From Hymenobacter psoromatis (GTDB lineage: Bacteria; Bacteroidota; Bacteroidia; Cytophagales; Hymenobacteraceae): DNA of 64,000 bases. The position numbers were made by a program, and so were the translations under genes. The notes below the pieces were generated by a model. That model did no database searches, was not told where the DNA came from, and worked only from the letters and a program-made list of their open reading frames with translations. Position 1 is the first letter of the stretch; every line of letters begins with the position of its first letter. Where the stretch lies: NCBI RefSeq assembly GCF_020012125.1, contig NZ_JAIFAG010000001.1, positions 2,976,001 to 3,040,000 on the forward strand. The letters run 5' to 3'. Of the stretch, positions 25,187 to 34,284 are shown one piece after another.

Positions 25187-26233
25187 ATGCCTACTCCCGC
25201 CCGCTTTCTCACGCCCTTGCTTGCCGCGGCCCTGCTGCTATCGGCGGCCGCCCTACCCCCGGCTAGGCCTGTGGCCCGGCCGACAGCCTTTCCACCCATT
25301 GCGCGCCCCGCCGGGCAGGCGACGGCCGACGGATTCGTACGCCGCCACGGCCGGCTGCGGGTGGCCGGCACCCAGCTCGTGGACCAGCACGGGGCTAAGG
25401 TGATGCTGCGGGGTGTGAGCTTCGGTTGGCACAGCCTGTGGCCGCGCTTCTACAACGAGGCGGCCGTGGGGTGGCTGCAAAAGGATTTTAGCTGCAACGT
25501 GGTGCGGGCGGCGATGGGCATCGAGGTGGGCGAGCGCAACTATAAGCAGGACCCCGCCTTCTCGAAGGCTAAGGTGGAGGCCGTGGTGGCGGGGGCCATC
25601 AAGGCCGATATCTACGTGATTATCGACTGGCACAGCCACAACATCAACTTAGCGGAAGCCAAGGGCTTCTTCGCCGAGATGTCGAAAAAATACGCGAAGT
25701 ACCCGAACATTATCTACGAGGTTTTCAACGAGCCCGACCAGGAAAGCTGGCCCGAGGCGAAGGCTTATTCGGAGGAAATCATCAAGGTGATTCGGGCCAA
25801 TGACCCGTCCAATATTATCCTAGTGGGCTGCCCGCACTGGGACCAAGACATCAACCTGCCCGCCGCCGACCCCATCAAGGGCTACGCTAACCTGATGTAT
25901 ACCATGCACTTCTACGCCGCCACGCACGGCAAGTGGCTGCGCGACCGCACCGATGCAGCGCTGGCCAGCGGCCTGCCGGTATTCGTGTCGGAGTCGGCGG
26001 GTATGGAAGCCTCCGGCGACGGCCCCCTTAACAACGAAGCTTGGCAAGCATATATTGACTGGATGGAGGCCAAGGGCCTAAGCTGGATTGTGTGGTCGGT
26101 TTCGGATAAGGACGAAACATGCTCGATGCTCCAGAAATCGGCCAGCTCGACCGGCCCGTGGCAGGACGCGGACCTGAAGGAATCGGGCTTGAAAACGCGG
26201 ACGTACCTGCGCCAGTACAACGCGGCGAAATAG
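25187..26233 (+). CDS. Secreted glycoside hydrolase family 5 (endoglucanase-like)
   Basis: A 348-residue protein. Residues 1-45 hold a signal peptide followed by a Pro/Ala-rich linker. The (beta/alpha)8 barrel begins with LRVAGTQLVDQHGAKVMLRG and shows GVSFGWH, a VIIDWHSH segment, and YEVFNEP near residue 182, whose Glu is the expected acid/base. LMYTMHFYAATHG follows, and the nucleophile Glu is expected in PVFVSESAG near residue 265, where cellulases more often have a Trp after the Glu. A TRP-bearing IVWSVSDKDE closes the barrel. It most resembles GH5 subfamily 2 cellulases; the substrate is likely a beta-glucan. It is a single plus-strand gene with a CCCTACCCCC run just before the ATG. Confidence 0.88.
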   Translation: MPTPARFLTPLLAAALLLSAAALPPARPVARPTAFPPIARPAGQATADGFVRRHGRLRVAGTQLVDQHGAKVMLRGVSFGWHSLWPRFYNEAAVGWLQKDFSCNVVRAAMGIEVGERNYKQDPAFSKAKVEAVVAGAIKADIYVIIDWHSHNINLAEAKGFFAEMSKKYAKYPNIIYEVFNEPDQESWPEAKAYSEEIIKVIRANDPSNIILVGCPHWDQDINLPAADPIKGYANLMYTMHFYAATHGKWLRDRTDAALASGLPVFVSESAGMEASGDGPLNNEAWQAYIDWMEAKGLSWIVWSVSDKDETCSMLQKSASSTGPWQDADLKESGLKTRTYLRQYNAAK

Positions 26234-26282
26234 CCGGCCCCTACCCCCCGCCGGATGGCTGGGACGTGAGGATAATTCGCCC

Positions 26283-26388
26283 AGAAGGAAGTCATGCAGA
26301 CCGAAGGGAAGCATCTCGCCTGAATCGTTGGTTACTATTCCAACGACTCGGACGAGATGCTTCCCTTCGGTCTGCATGACTTCCTTCT
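26283..26388. repeat. Long inverted repeat, copy 6 (36-bp perfect arms)
   Basis: The outer 36 bp on each side are perfect reverse complements; ends AGAAGGAAGTCATGCAGACC, inner GAAGGGAAGCATCTCG. It lies between two convergent genes, 49 bp from the GH5 stop codon and 59 bp from the pyrophosphatase stop codon, the place for a shared terminator. Its arms carry the GAAGG variant, also seen in copies 1 and 3. Confidence 0.92.
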
Positions 26389-26447
26389 GAGCTATAAATG
26401 GCCCTGCTGGCTGAGTATCCTCACGCCCTATTTAATTGAAAATCACC

Positions 26448-28685
26448 TTAGCGTAACTGCCGCAGGGCCGTGAGTAGCACGGCCTCCACAGCGGGGGTAG
26501 GGTTTTGGGCGAAGCGCACGTGCGGCTGGCGCAGCTCTACCCGGTCGTGGGTTGGGGCCGGCGCGGCGACGCGCTCGCTACCTACGCGGGCAATGTGCGG
26601 GGCGATAACGAGCGAAACGATGCTCATGAGCTTGATAAGAATGTTCATGCTCGGGCCGCTGGTGTCCTTAAAGGGGTCGCCCACGGTGTCACCGGTGACG
26701 CTGGCTTTGTGAGCCTCGGAGCCTTTGAATTGCATCACGCCATCGACTAGCACACCTTTTTCAAATGACTTTTTGGCATTATCCCAGGCCCCGCCGGCGT
26801 TGCTCTGAAACATGGCCATGAGCACGCCGCTGACCGTGACGCCCGCCAGCGTGCCGCCCAGCACTTCGGGGCCAAAGGCGAAGCCGATAATAATGGGCGT
26901 GAGCAACGCGATGGCCCCTGGTGCCACCATCTTGCGGATGGCCGCCTCAGTACTGATGGCTACGCACTTCTCGTACTCGGGCCGCCCGGTGCCTTCCATA
27001 ATACCCGGAATCTCGCGAAACTGTCGCCGCACTTCCTGCACCATTGCCATCGCTGCCTGTCCTACGGCCTTGATGGCTAGGGCCGAGAAGATGAACGGAA
27101 TCATGGCCCCCACGAACAAGCCGGCCAGCACGTTGGCGTTGGAAATATCGATGGTGGTAATATTAGCCGTGCCCATGAAGGCCGCGAATAGCGCCAGCGA
27201 AGTGAGGGCCGCCGAAGCAATGGCGAAGCCCTTGCCGGTGGCGGCCGTGGTGTTGCCCACGGCATCTAAAATGTCGGTGCGCTCGCGCACTTCCTTAGGT
27301 AGCTCGCTCATTTCGGCGATGCCGCCCGCGTTGTCGGCAATGGGGCCGAAGGCATCAATGGCAAGCTGCATGGCGGTGGTGGCCATCATGCCGGCCGCCG
27401 CAATGGCCACGCCGTAGAGGCCGGCGAAGCGGTAGCTCAGCACAATGCCGGCCGCCAGCACCAGGATAGGCAGCACGGTACTTTCCATGCCCACCGCCAG
27501 CCCACCGATAACGGTGGTGGCGTGGCCGGTACTGCTCTGCTGCACGATGCTATTCACCGGGGGCTTGCCCATCGCAGTGTAGTATTCGGTAATGGTGCTC
27601 ATCAAAAAGCCTACCCCCAGGCCCACCAGTACGGCGTAAAAAACGTGGTTGGCATCGAAGGTATAGCCGCGGATGGTGATGTCACCGGCCGGCAACAGCC
27701 ACTTAATCAAGAAGAAAGAGAAAATACCCGATACGATGATGGACACGTTATTGCCCAAGTTGAGCGCGCCCTGCACGCTACCCCCCTCTTTCACCCGCAC
27801 CGACAGGATGCCCACCAACGAGGCCACGATGCCCAGCCCGGCAATGGCCATCGGCAGCAGAATGGGCGAGAGGCCGCCAAATTGGTCCATGTTGCCCAGG
27901 CGCACTTCGCGGCCCAGCACCATCGTGGCCAGGATGGTGGCCACGTAGGAGCCGAAGAGGTCGGCCCCCATGCCGGCCACGTCGCCCACGTTATCGCCCA
28001 CGTTGTCAGCGATGGTGGCGGGGTTGCGCGGGTCATCCTCCGGGATGCCGGCTTCCACCTTGCCCACGAGGTCGGCCCCCACGTCGGCGGCTTTGGTATA
28101 AATGCCGCCCCCTACTCTGGCAAACAGCGCGATGCTCTCGGCTCCCAGCGAGAAGCCGGTGAGCACTTCGAGTGCCTTTTCCATTTCTGCGCCCGTAGCT
28201 AAGCCGCTTGGCACGAACAGTTTATAAAAGATAATAAACAGCGTGCCCAGCCCCAGCACGGCCAGCCCCGCTACCCCCATGCCCATCACGGAGCCGCCCG
28301 AGAACGACACGTTCAGGGCCTGCGTGAGGGAGGTGCGGGCCGCCTGCGCCGTGCGGACGTTAGCCTTGGTGGCAATTTTCATCCCGATGTAGCCCGCTGT
28401 GGCCGAAAATATCGCCCCAATCAGAAAGGCAATAATGATGACCGGGCTGGATTTCTCGCCCGTAAAACCCAGGTAGCCCAGAAACAGCGAGGCAATGAGC
28501 GCAAACAGCGCCAGCACCCGGTATTCGGCCTTGAGAAAGGCAATGGCCCCGTCGGCGATGTAGCCGGCAATGGTTTGCATTCGGGCATCGCCGGCATCTT
28601 GCCGGGCCACCCAGCCCGAGCGCAGCCAGGTATAAAGCAAGGCAAAAATACCCAGCGCGGGCACCGCGTAGAGAATGGTAGGCAT
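26448..28685 (-). CDS. hppA: Membrane-bound K+-dependent pyrophosphatase
   Basis: A 745-residue polytopic enzyme that couples pyrophosphate hydrolysis to H+ or Na+ pumping. Catalytic loops are DVGADLVGKVE at 201-211 and DNVGDNVGD at 227-235. The K+-dependence signature is Ala rather than Lys in GNTTAATGKG (477-486), which marks the K+-requiring class. About 16 membrane helices are visible. The last 40 residues form a Pro/Arg-rich polar tail beyond the usual end. H+ versus Na+ specificity cannot be fixed by eye. A TACATTTG box at 28747-28754 lies 61 bp upstream. Confidence 0.95.
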   Translation of the reverse strand: MPTILYAVPALGIFALLYTWLRSGWVARQDAGDARMQTIAGYIADGAIAFLKAEYRVLALFALIASLFLGYLGFTGEKSSPVIIIAFLIGAIFSATAGYIGMKIATKANVRTAQAARTSLTQALNVSFSGGSVMGMGVAGLAVLGLGTLFIIFYKLFVPSGLATGAEMEKALEVLTGFSLGAESIALFARVGGGIYTKAADVGADLVGKVEAGIPEDDPRNPATIADNVGDNVGDVAGMGADLFGSYVATILATMVLGREVRLGNMDQFGGLSPILLPMAIAGLGIVASLVGILSVRVKEGGSVQGALNLGNNVSIIVSGIFSFFLIKWLLPAGDITIRGYTFDANHVFYAVLVGLGVGFLMSTITEYYTAMGKPPVNSIVQQSSTGHATTVIGGLAVGMESTVLPILVLAAGIVLSYRFAGLYGVAIAAAGMMATTAMQLAIDAFGPIADNAGGIAEMSELPKEVRERTDILDAVGNTTAATGKGFAIASAALTSLALFAAFMGTANITTIDISNANVLAGLFVGAMIPFIFSALAIKAVGQAAMAMVQEVRRQFREIPGIMEGTGRPEYEKCVAISTEAAIRKMVAPGAIALLTPIIIGFAFGPEVLGGTLAGVTVSGVLMAMFQSNAGGAWDNAKKSFEKGVLVDGVMQFKGSEAHKASVTGDTVGDPFKDTSGPSMNILIKLMSIVSLVIAPHIARVGSERVAAPAPTHDRVELRQPHVRFAQNPTPAVEAVLLTALRQLR

Positions 28686-28746
28686 AAGCAGCAGCAGTTT
28701 GGGGTGGGAAAGGAAATCTAAGCTTGTGACAATGAGCCTAGATGGG

Positions 28747-28754
28747 CAAATGTA
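28747..28754 (-). promoter_or_regulatory. Candidate -7 box (TACATTTG) for hppA
   Basis: An exact TAnnTTTG match on the minus strand, 61 bp before the hppA ATG and just past the end of the M42 gene. No -33 TTG is found at normal spacing. Confidence 0.3.
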
Positions 28755-28765
28755 GGCGACTGGGC

Positions 28766-29701
28766 CTATAATTCGCGCAGTAAAGCCTGATAAAGCGCTA
28801 CCATGCTGGTAATGTCGGCCTTAGCCACTATTTCATTGGGCGTGTGTACGTGGTCTTCGGGCGCGCCCACGAAGCACCAGTCCCAGGCAATATCGCTGCG
28901 CTGCAAGTCCTGAGCATCGGAACTCCCTACCCCCTCCACTTCCACCTGGTGCGCGATGCCCGCTGCCCGCGCAATGGCCCGGATGCGCTCGACGTAGCCG
29001 CGGCGCGGAATGAGCGAGTCGCGCAGCGAAATCACGCAGCCGGCACCGGGCCTTACCCCCTCCGTGACCCAGGTAATGTCGCAGATGAGGGCCTGCCGCA
29101 CGCCGTAGGTATCATAGATAAACCGGGCCAGGTAGGGCACCGAGCCGCCGCCGTGCTCCTCGCCGCACGAAAACGCGATAATGCCGTGTTCCAGGGTTTC
29201 GGCCAGGCGCAGGGCGGCCCACACGCCCAGGCGATTGTCGAGGTAGCAGCTTTGCACAGTGGTGTCAGTTTCGCGAAAGTCGCAGGCAAAGGTCAGGCTT
29301 GTGCCGGGGTCAATAACTCGGCTGAACTCATAGCCAAGCCCCTCGGTTTCGTCTTCATCGTGAGCCACTTCCTCCACCGTCAGCGTACAAGCAATCTCGT
29401 CTTGCGAATCGCGCCCCACCAGCTGGTAGCCCGCCGCGCACTCGGGCCCGCCGATGGGCACCAGCCCGCGCCCGTAGCGCACCGTGAAGCCGATGCTATC
29501 GAGGTGCGCAAACACGGCCGTGCGCGGCTGCCCGAACACCAGCAGCAGACAGTCTTGAAACCGGGCTTCGTCGTGCACCACCAGCGGCGGCTGCCGCCAG
29601 CCAGGGCCGTGGGCATGCACGTAGTCGAGCAAAAAGCGCGTCAGGGCGGCTTCTTCGCCCGACGGGGCCGGAATTTGGCAAAGCGTGCGGAGCAGCTGCA
29701 T
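28766..29701 (-). CDS. M42-family (glutamyl aminopeptidase/endoglucanase-like) metallopeptidase
   Basis: A 311-residue cytoplasmic peptidase of the co-catalytic two-zinc type. Expected ligands are His66 and Asp68 in AHLDSIG, Asp155 in YLDNRLG, the catalytic Glu181 and Glu182 in SCGEEHGGG, Asp208 in CDITWVTEG, and His284 or His286 in EDHVHTPNE. The start PAPSGEE is typical of this clan. It removes N-terminal residues from peptides, probably as a large oligomer. It is transcribed towards hppA, and divergently from the TPR gene at 29815. Confidence 0.85.
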   Translation of the reverse strand: MQLLRTLCQIPAPSGEEAALTRFLLDYVHAHGPGWRQPPLVVHDEARFQDCLLLVFGQPRTAVFAHLDSIGFTVRYGRGLVPIGGPECAAGYQLVGRDSQDEIACTLTVEEVAHDEDETEGLGYEFSRVIDPGTSLTFACDFRETDTTVQSCYLDNRLGVWAALRLAETLEHGIIAFSCGEEHGGGSVPYLARFIYDTYGVRQALICDITWVTEGVRPGAGCVISLRDSLIPRRGYVERIRAIARAAGIAHQVEVEGVGSSDAQDLQRSDIAWDWCFVGAPEDHVHTPNEIVAKADITSMVALYQALLREL

Positions 29702-29720
29702 CGGCGGGGGGTAGGGGGAG

Positions 29721-29754
29721 TTTGGATAAAGCTAAGACCGCCGCCGTACTTTCG
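29721..29754 (+). promoter_or_regulatory. Candidate promoter of the TPR-protein gene
   Basis: TTTG at 29721-29724 and TACTTTCG at 29747-29754 (7 of 8 to TAnnTTTG) are separated by 22 bases. The ATG at 29815 lies 60 bp downstream. Confidence 0.4.
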
Positions 29755-29814
29755 TAAGTCTATTGTCTATTCGCAAGCAGTTCCGGCTGGTTGCCCAAGT
29801 GCTTTTTTGCCTGC

Positions 29815-31095
29815 ATGTCCACTCCCGTTTGGTTTTTCCGGTTGCTGTTGGTAATGGTGGGGGTTTTAGGACTTGGCCTCCCCGGCTGGGCCCAGCAAAC
29901 GCCCGATACTACCCGCCTGCGCGTGGGCGAGGTACCCGCCATGCGCACCATTGAGGTCGATACGGTGAACGTGCTGCCCACCGCCGCCGACACCAAAGGC
30001 TGGCTTTTATTGGATAAGGACATTCAATTGGAGCTGGACGGCGCAGTGCAGAACCTCTACAATTTCAAGTACGAAAAGGCAGAAAAGCAATTTCGCTCGT
30101 TGCGCCGCCGCTACCCCCACCACCCCATGCCCTACTTCCTGCTGGGCCTGAGCACCTGGTGGAAAATAATGCCCACCAACTTCGACAGTAAGCAGTACGA
30201 CCGACTTTTCTTCGCTTACATGGATACGGCCAACACCTACGCCGAGCGCATGATAAAGGAGGACCCGCACAACTACGAAGCCTATTTTTTCCTTTCGGCC
30301 GCCAACGGTTTCGATGCCCGCCTCAACGCCGAGCGCCACAACTGGCGTAAGGCTACCTTCAGCAGCAAGCGCTCGCTCACCTACCTCCAGAAAAGCAGCG
30401 AGGCCAACGGCCTGAGCCCCGAGTTTTTATTCGGCGAAGCACTGTTTAATTATTACGCCGTCTGGATTCCCGAAAACTACCCGCTGCTCAAGCCAGTCCT
30501 ACTATTTTTTCCAAAGGGTAATAAGCAATTGGGCTTAAGCCAATTGCGCACGGTAGCCAACAATGCGTTCTACACCGGAGTCGAGGCCAAGGTATTCCTG
30601 ATGAAGCTGCTGCACAACGATGAGCACCAGACGGCCGCCGCCATGCCCGTAGCCCGCGGCCTAGCCCTCAAGTACCCCGACAATGGCTACTTTGCCCGCT
30701 TCTACGCCCTGCTCTGTTTTGACCAAGCCGATTTTACGGAGTGCGAGCGTGTAAGCCACGATATTCTCGATAAAATCAACGCGGGAATGCCCGGTTATGA
30801 AGCCAGCAGCGGCCGTTACGCCGCCTACTTCATGGGCTACCTCATGCAGTATAAGTACCGCGACTTGGAGAAAGCCAAGGATTACTACCAGCGCTGCATC
30901 GTCTTCGCCGAAAGCAACGGCGAAACCGACGGCGGCTTTTACCTTTTCGCCAACGCCAACCTGGCCCGCATGGCCGACCACGACCGCGACCTGGTAGCCG
31001 CCCGCCGCTACTACGAGGTAGTAGCCGACAAAGCCGACCACAAGTCGGACCAGTACAAGGAAGCCAAGGCGTGGCTAAAAAAGCATAGAGAATAA
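29815..31095 (+). CDS. Secreted TPR-like protein
   Basis: A 426-residue protein started at the ATG at 29815 (MSTPVWFFRLLL), preferred over an upstream TTG because it opens a clean signal peptide ending GWAQQ. The mature part is helical with TPR-like spacing: YNFKYEKAEKQFRSLRRRYP, FYALLCFDQADFTECERVS, and KYRDLEKAKDYYQRCIVFAE. It is likely periplasmic or outer-membrane-associated and acts as a scaffold. It is followed after 11 bp by a polytopic membrane protein on the same strand, so the two are probably one operon at the edge of the polysaccharide locus. The precise family is not recognised. Confidence 0.72.
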   Translation: MSTPVWFFRLLLVMVGVLGLGLPGWAQQTPDTTRLRVGEVPAMRTIEVDTVNVLPTAADTKGWLLLDKDIQLELDGAVQNLYNFKYEKAEKQFRSLRRRYPHHPMPYFLLGLSTWWKIMPTNFDSKQYDRLFFAYMDTANTYAERMIKEDPHNYEAYFFLSAANGFDARLNAERHNWRKATFSSKRSLTYLQKSSEANGLSPEFLFGEALFNYYAVWIPENYPLLKPVLLFFPKGNKQLGLSQLRTVANNAFYTGVEAKVFLMKLLHNDEHQTAAAMPVARGLALKYPDNGYFARFYALLCFDQADFTECERVSHDILDKINAGMPGYEASSGRYAAYFMGYLMQYKYRDLEKAKDYYQRCIVFAESNGETDGGFYLFANANLARMADHDRDLVAARRYYEVVADKADHKSDQYKEAKAWLKKHRE

Positions 31096-31106
31096 CAGGT
31101 TAGCAA

Positions 31107-32462
31107 ATGGCCCTCGGATTAAATGATTTATTTCTAACGCCGCTGTATCTGGCGCTGTTTTATGGACTGGCCTATGCGGTCCGTCCACGAGTCACTAATG
31201 TATATACTCGGCCCTATTTTATTCCGGCTCTTACATTAAAATTTATTGGTGCTATTTCAGTAGGACTCATTTACACGTTTTATTACAGCGGTGGTGATAC
31301 CATTAATTATTATAACCATGCCAGCTTGGTTTATCAAGCTTTCGGCGATTCTTTCCCTATAGGCTGGAAATTGCTTACTACTAATGGCTACCCGGACCCG
31401 GCTATTTCGAAATATACGAGTCAGATGTTTTGGTTTGGCCACGATTCCAATGAGTATTTTATTGTACGGGTCGCGGGTGTTTGTGCTTTACTAGATTTTG
31501 ATACTTACACCGTAACAGCTTTGATTTTTGCGCTGCTTAGCTTCAGTGGCATTTGGGCAATGTACATGACATTTGCAAAAATTCGCCCCGCCATATACAA
31601 GCAGTTAGGTATCGCCGTTTTTTTCATTCCCTCCGTCTTCTTCTGGGGTTCGGGTTTAATGAAAGACTCTCTCTGCCTAGGTGCCCTAGGCTGGGTCTTT
31701 TATGCTTTTTATAGGGGAGCTATAGAGAAGCGGAATATACTACGTGCCCTTCTCATTGGAGGCTTAGCTGCGGTTCCGCTGGTGGCCACTAAAATTTATA
31801 TCCTCCTGGCGTTCCTACCCCCCGCACTATTGTGGGTATTCAATGAGAATAGCGCCCGCATCCGCAACCCGACGCTGCGCATAGCTGCTCGCCCACTCCT
31901 GTTAGGTATTGGCGGAGTCTTGGGTTTCTTTGCCGCTACTCACCTCACGGCTGGCGATGCGCGCTTTGATGTTGATAAAATTGGGGCACGCAGCAAGATT
32001 ACAGCTGATTACCTCTATGAGGTCAGTCAAAAGCAGGAAGGGTCCGGCTACAAACTCGGCGAGTTGGACGGTAGTATCGGCAGCATCATCAAGCTTGGCC
32101 CCCAGGCAATAGTGGTGACTTTATTTCGCCCGTTCATTTGGGAAGCTCGCAACCCAGTTATGCTTCTTTCCGCGCTCGAGGCCGCTTATTTTTTGTTTTT
32201 TACACTGCGTATCTTTTACCGAAACGGTTTCTTTCGCACGCTTCGCTTAATTGCTTCCACTCCTATTCTCACGCTTTGCTTCGTATTTGTCCTCGTTTTT
32301 GCCGTGGCAGTAGGTACGTCAACGTCGAATTTTGGCACGCTGGTACGCTATAAGATTCCACTTATTCCCTTCTACATGTGCGGCTTGCTCATTACCGAGA
32401 GTATGAGCCAGCCGCAACGAAAGCAGGCTGCGGTCAAGGCACTACGCCCAGCGTGGCGGTAG
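31107..32462 (+). CDS. Polytopic membrane protein of the polysaccharide locus
   Basis: A 451-residue protein with about 10-12 hydrophobic helices (MALGLNDLFLTPLYLALFYG at the start) and one hydrophilic loop near residues 280-330 (DARFDVDKIGARSKITADY). Proteins of this shape occur in surface polysaccharide loci of Bacteroidota and may act on lipid-linked sugars, as O-antigen polymerases or ligases do, but I see no decisive motif. Its GC content is lower than that of the TPR gene upstream. It converges with the formyltransferase gene, with 3 bp between stop codons. Confidence 0.6.
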   Translation: MALGLNDLFLTPLYLALFYGLAYAVRPRVTNVYTRPYFIPALTLKFIGAISVGLIYTFYYSGGDTINYYNHASLVYQAFGDSFPIGWKLLTTNGYPDPAISKYTSQMFWFGHDSNEYFIVRVAGVCALLDFDTYTVTALIFALLSFSGIWAMYMTFAKIRPAIYKQLGIAVFFIPSVFFWGSGLMKDSLCLGALGWVFYAFYRGAIEKRNILRALLIGGLAAVPLVATKIYILLAFLPPALLWVFNENSARIRNPTLRIAARPLLLGIGGVLGFFAATHLTAGDARFDVDKIGARSKITADYLYEVSQKQEGSGYKLGELDGSIGSIIKLGPQAIVVTLFRPFIWEARNPVMLLSALEAAYFLFFTLRIFYRNGFFRTLRLIASTPILTLCFVFVLVFAVAVGTSTSNFGTLVRYKIPLIPFYMCGLLITESMSQPQRKQAAVKALRPAWR

Positions 32463-32465
32463 CGG

Positions 32466-33257
32466 TTATTTAATACCGTTGCGGCGGCGATTAGTCAGAT
32501 ACTCGCGTAGGGTTGGGTGCGACCACAGGCGTGAAGTACCTTCCGGGGCGGGTTGTAGCTGCACTTTATTAGTCAGGGCGGCTCGTATGGCTCTCTTCAG
32601 CAGGGGTAGGCCGGCAATGAGTTGGAGCAAGGGGTAGGTAGCGAATGTGTCTTCCTCGCTCGGCTGAATAAGGGCTTGTGCAATAATACCGCCCGTATCA
32701 ATGCCCGCATCTACCAAGTGCACGGATACCCCACAGTGAGCGGCATCATGGTTAGCCAGCGCCCAGTAGCCACCGTGCACCCCGCGGTAGAGAGGCGTAA
32801 TACCCGCGTGCGTATTAATAAAAGGGCAGGATACACTGGTAAGCACCCGCTTGGCAATGATACGGGTACCATTTACCACCACTACATCCGGATTCAGCGC
32901 TTGCAGCGCTGCTATACATTCCGAGGAATTCACCGAGGCTACTTGAATGGTGCGGTCGGCGGGCAAGGGCTGGTCGCTAAGACAATGCGCGTTCTTGAGC
33001 GCCCGTAGCCGCGGCTGAGCGGCCCGCCCAAGTGGAATAGCTATCATTAACTTAAAGGCTATCTGGCCTAGCACGGTGCTCCACCCAAGCTTCTGGGCCC
33101 GCCGCCTCAGGAGCTGCTGCTGACTTACCGGCGCTTCAACAATAATGCGATGCACGCCAAATTCGGCATCTAGGGCATGAAATAGTATATCGGTTGATTC
33201 GCCATTACCAGCTAACAGCACAATTTTCTTACCGGCAAACTCAGGGTCAGTACTCAT
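32466..33257 (-). CDS. Formyltransferase-family protein
   Basis: A 263-residue protein with a methionyl-tRNA formyltransferase-type catalytic domain. A nucleotide-fold start (KKIVLLAGNGESTD) is followed by the catalytic PFINTHAGITPLYRGVHG (Asn/His pair) around residue 150 and VHLVDAGIDTGGII (Asp) around 180. It is too short for tRNA formyltransferase, lacks its C-terminal domain, and sits in a sugar locus, so N-formylation of an amino sugar from formyl-tetrahydrofolate is the best guess. A VioA-like aminotransferase elsewhere in the locus could supply the substrate. It ends a minus-strand run of glycan genes and follows the deacetylase gene by 5 bp. Confidence 0.75.
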   Translation of the reverse strand: MSTDPEFAGKKIVLLAGNGESTDILFHALDAEFGVHRIIVEAPVSQQQLLRRRAQKLGWSTVLGQIAFKLMIAIPLGRAAQPRLRALKNAHCLSDQPLPADRTIQVASVNSSECIAALQALNPDVVVVNGTRIIAKRVLTSVSCPFINTHAGITPLYRGVHGGYWALANHDAAHCGVSVHLVDAGIDTGGIIAQALIQPSEEDTFATYPLLQLIAGLPLLKRAIRAALTNKVQLQPAPEGTSRLWSHPTLREYLTNRRRNGIK

Positions 33258-33262
33258 ATAGT

Positions 33263-34267
33263 TTAGGCGCTAGCTAGTAATTGGAGATAGGCTGCTACTT
33301 CACTCATACTTTGACTCACCATGCCGTAGCGGGCCTGTAAGTACCAAAAATGTTCGGCAATACGTTGCAATACAAGCATATTTTGAGTCAGGTTCGCCCC
33401 AAAATTGTGCGGATGCCACCACAAATGAAATACTTCCTTATGGCGGGCCGCGTGTTCCATGCCATTCAGAATTCGGCGCAGGCGCAAGCCTTCCAACAAC
33501 TGAAGCCGCCCAGACCAAGGCCGCAAAAAACGACTAGCGGGAATATTGAATGGCTGCTGCTGAGCAAGTTGGGTGAGTGAGTAAGTATTAGAGCCCGAAA
33601 CGTTTAAATAGGCATCTAGCAGCCGGGCACCGCGCTGCCAGCGCGTTTGGGCCGCTTCGCTCTGCTTCTGATACATCCAGGCAGCTTCATTGCCCCGATA
33701 GCACGTGATGCCTAACTCGCGGCAAATAGCTAGATAGGAGGTATTGTACTGGTTGCGCGGAAACACTAGGCTCTGAAGGTGGTACCCCTGCCGCTGGGCC
33801 ACGGCCACGGCCGCCGCCAGGTCGGCCCGAAAATCGTCGGCGTTCTGACCTGGCTCCAAGCAGTAGTAGTGCGAAAAGGTATGGGTAGCAACTTCCTGCC
33901 CCGGTACTCGCCTGATTTGCTCAAGCAGACTATGGCCGTAGTAATACGGGTCGGCGGCCTCATCGGGGCCAAGTTCGGGCAGGGCTACGTAGTTAGATAG
34001 ATTAGCATCCGCATAAGCGGGCTGCTGGCTGGGCAGGCCTACTAGCAGGTCAGTTCGATTACCAAAGAAAAGTAGTCCCACCGTAGCCCAGGTTGCATGT
34101 AGGTTGAATTTCTCGAATAGCGCCAGCATGGCCGGAATGGCTCGCCGGGCTCCTAGAATATTGGCGCCGTAGCCAGCTTTGGTTTGCAGGTCGCGCACTC
34201 CCCAAAACAATTCAAAATCCAGAGAGATTACGAACGAGCCGGGCGGGTTAGAACTAGGGTTTGACAT
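33263..34267 (-). CDS. Polysaccharide deacetylase-like (NodB/CE4-type) protein
   Basis: A 334-residue protein with CE4-like features: the motif-1 Asp in VISLDFELFWG (residue 17) and motif 2 in EVATHTFSHYYC, where His-x3-His binds metal. It continues with SLVFPRNQYNTSYLAIC. No signal peptide is visible, so it probably acts on a cytoplasmic or membrane-attached glycan intermediate. It is in a tight minus-strand run with a glycosyltransferase gene upstream (17-bp gap) and the formyltransferase gene downstream. Removal of an N-acetyl group followed by formylation would be a logical pair, but this is inference. Confidence 0.8.
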   Translation of the reverse strand: MSNPSSNPPGSFVISLDFELFWGVRDLQTKAGYGANILGARRAIPAMLALFEKFNLHATWATVGLLFFGNRTDLLVGLPSQQPAYADANLSNYVALPELGPDEAADPYYYGHSLLEQIRRVPGQEVATHTFSHYYCLEPGQNADDFRADLAAAVAVAQRQGYHLQSLVFPRNQYNTSYLAICRELGITCYRGNEAAWMYQKQSEAAQTRWQRGARLLDAYLNVSGSNTYSLTQLAQQQPFNIPASRFLRPWSGRLQLLEGLRLRRILNGMEHAARHKEVFHLWWHPHNFGANLTQNMLVLQRIAEHFWYLQARYGMVSQSMSEVAAYLQLLASA

Positions 34268-34284
34268 TAAGAATGCAACGTTGG

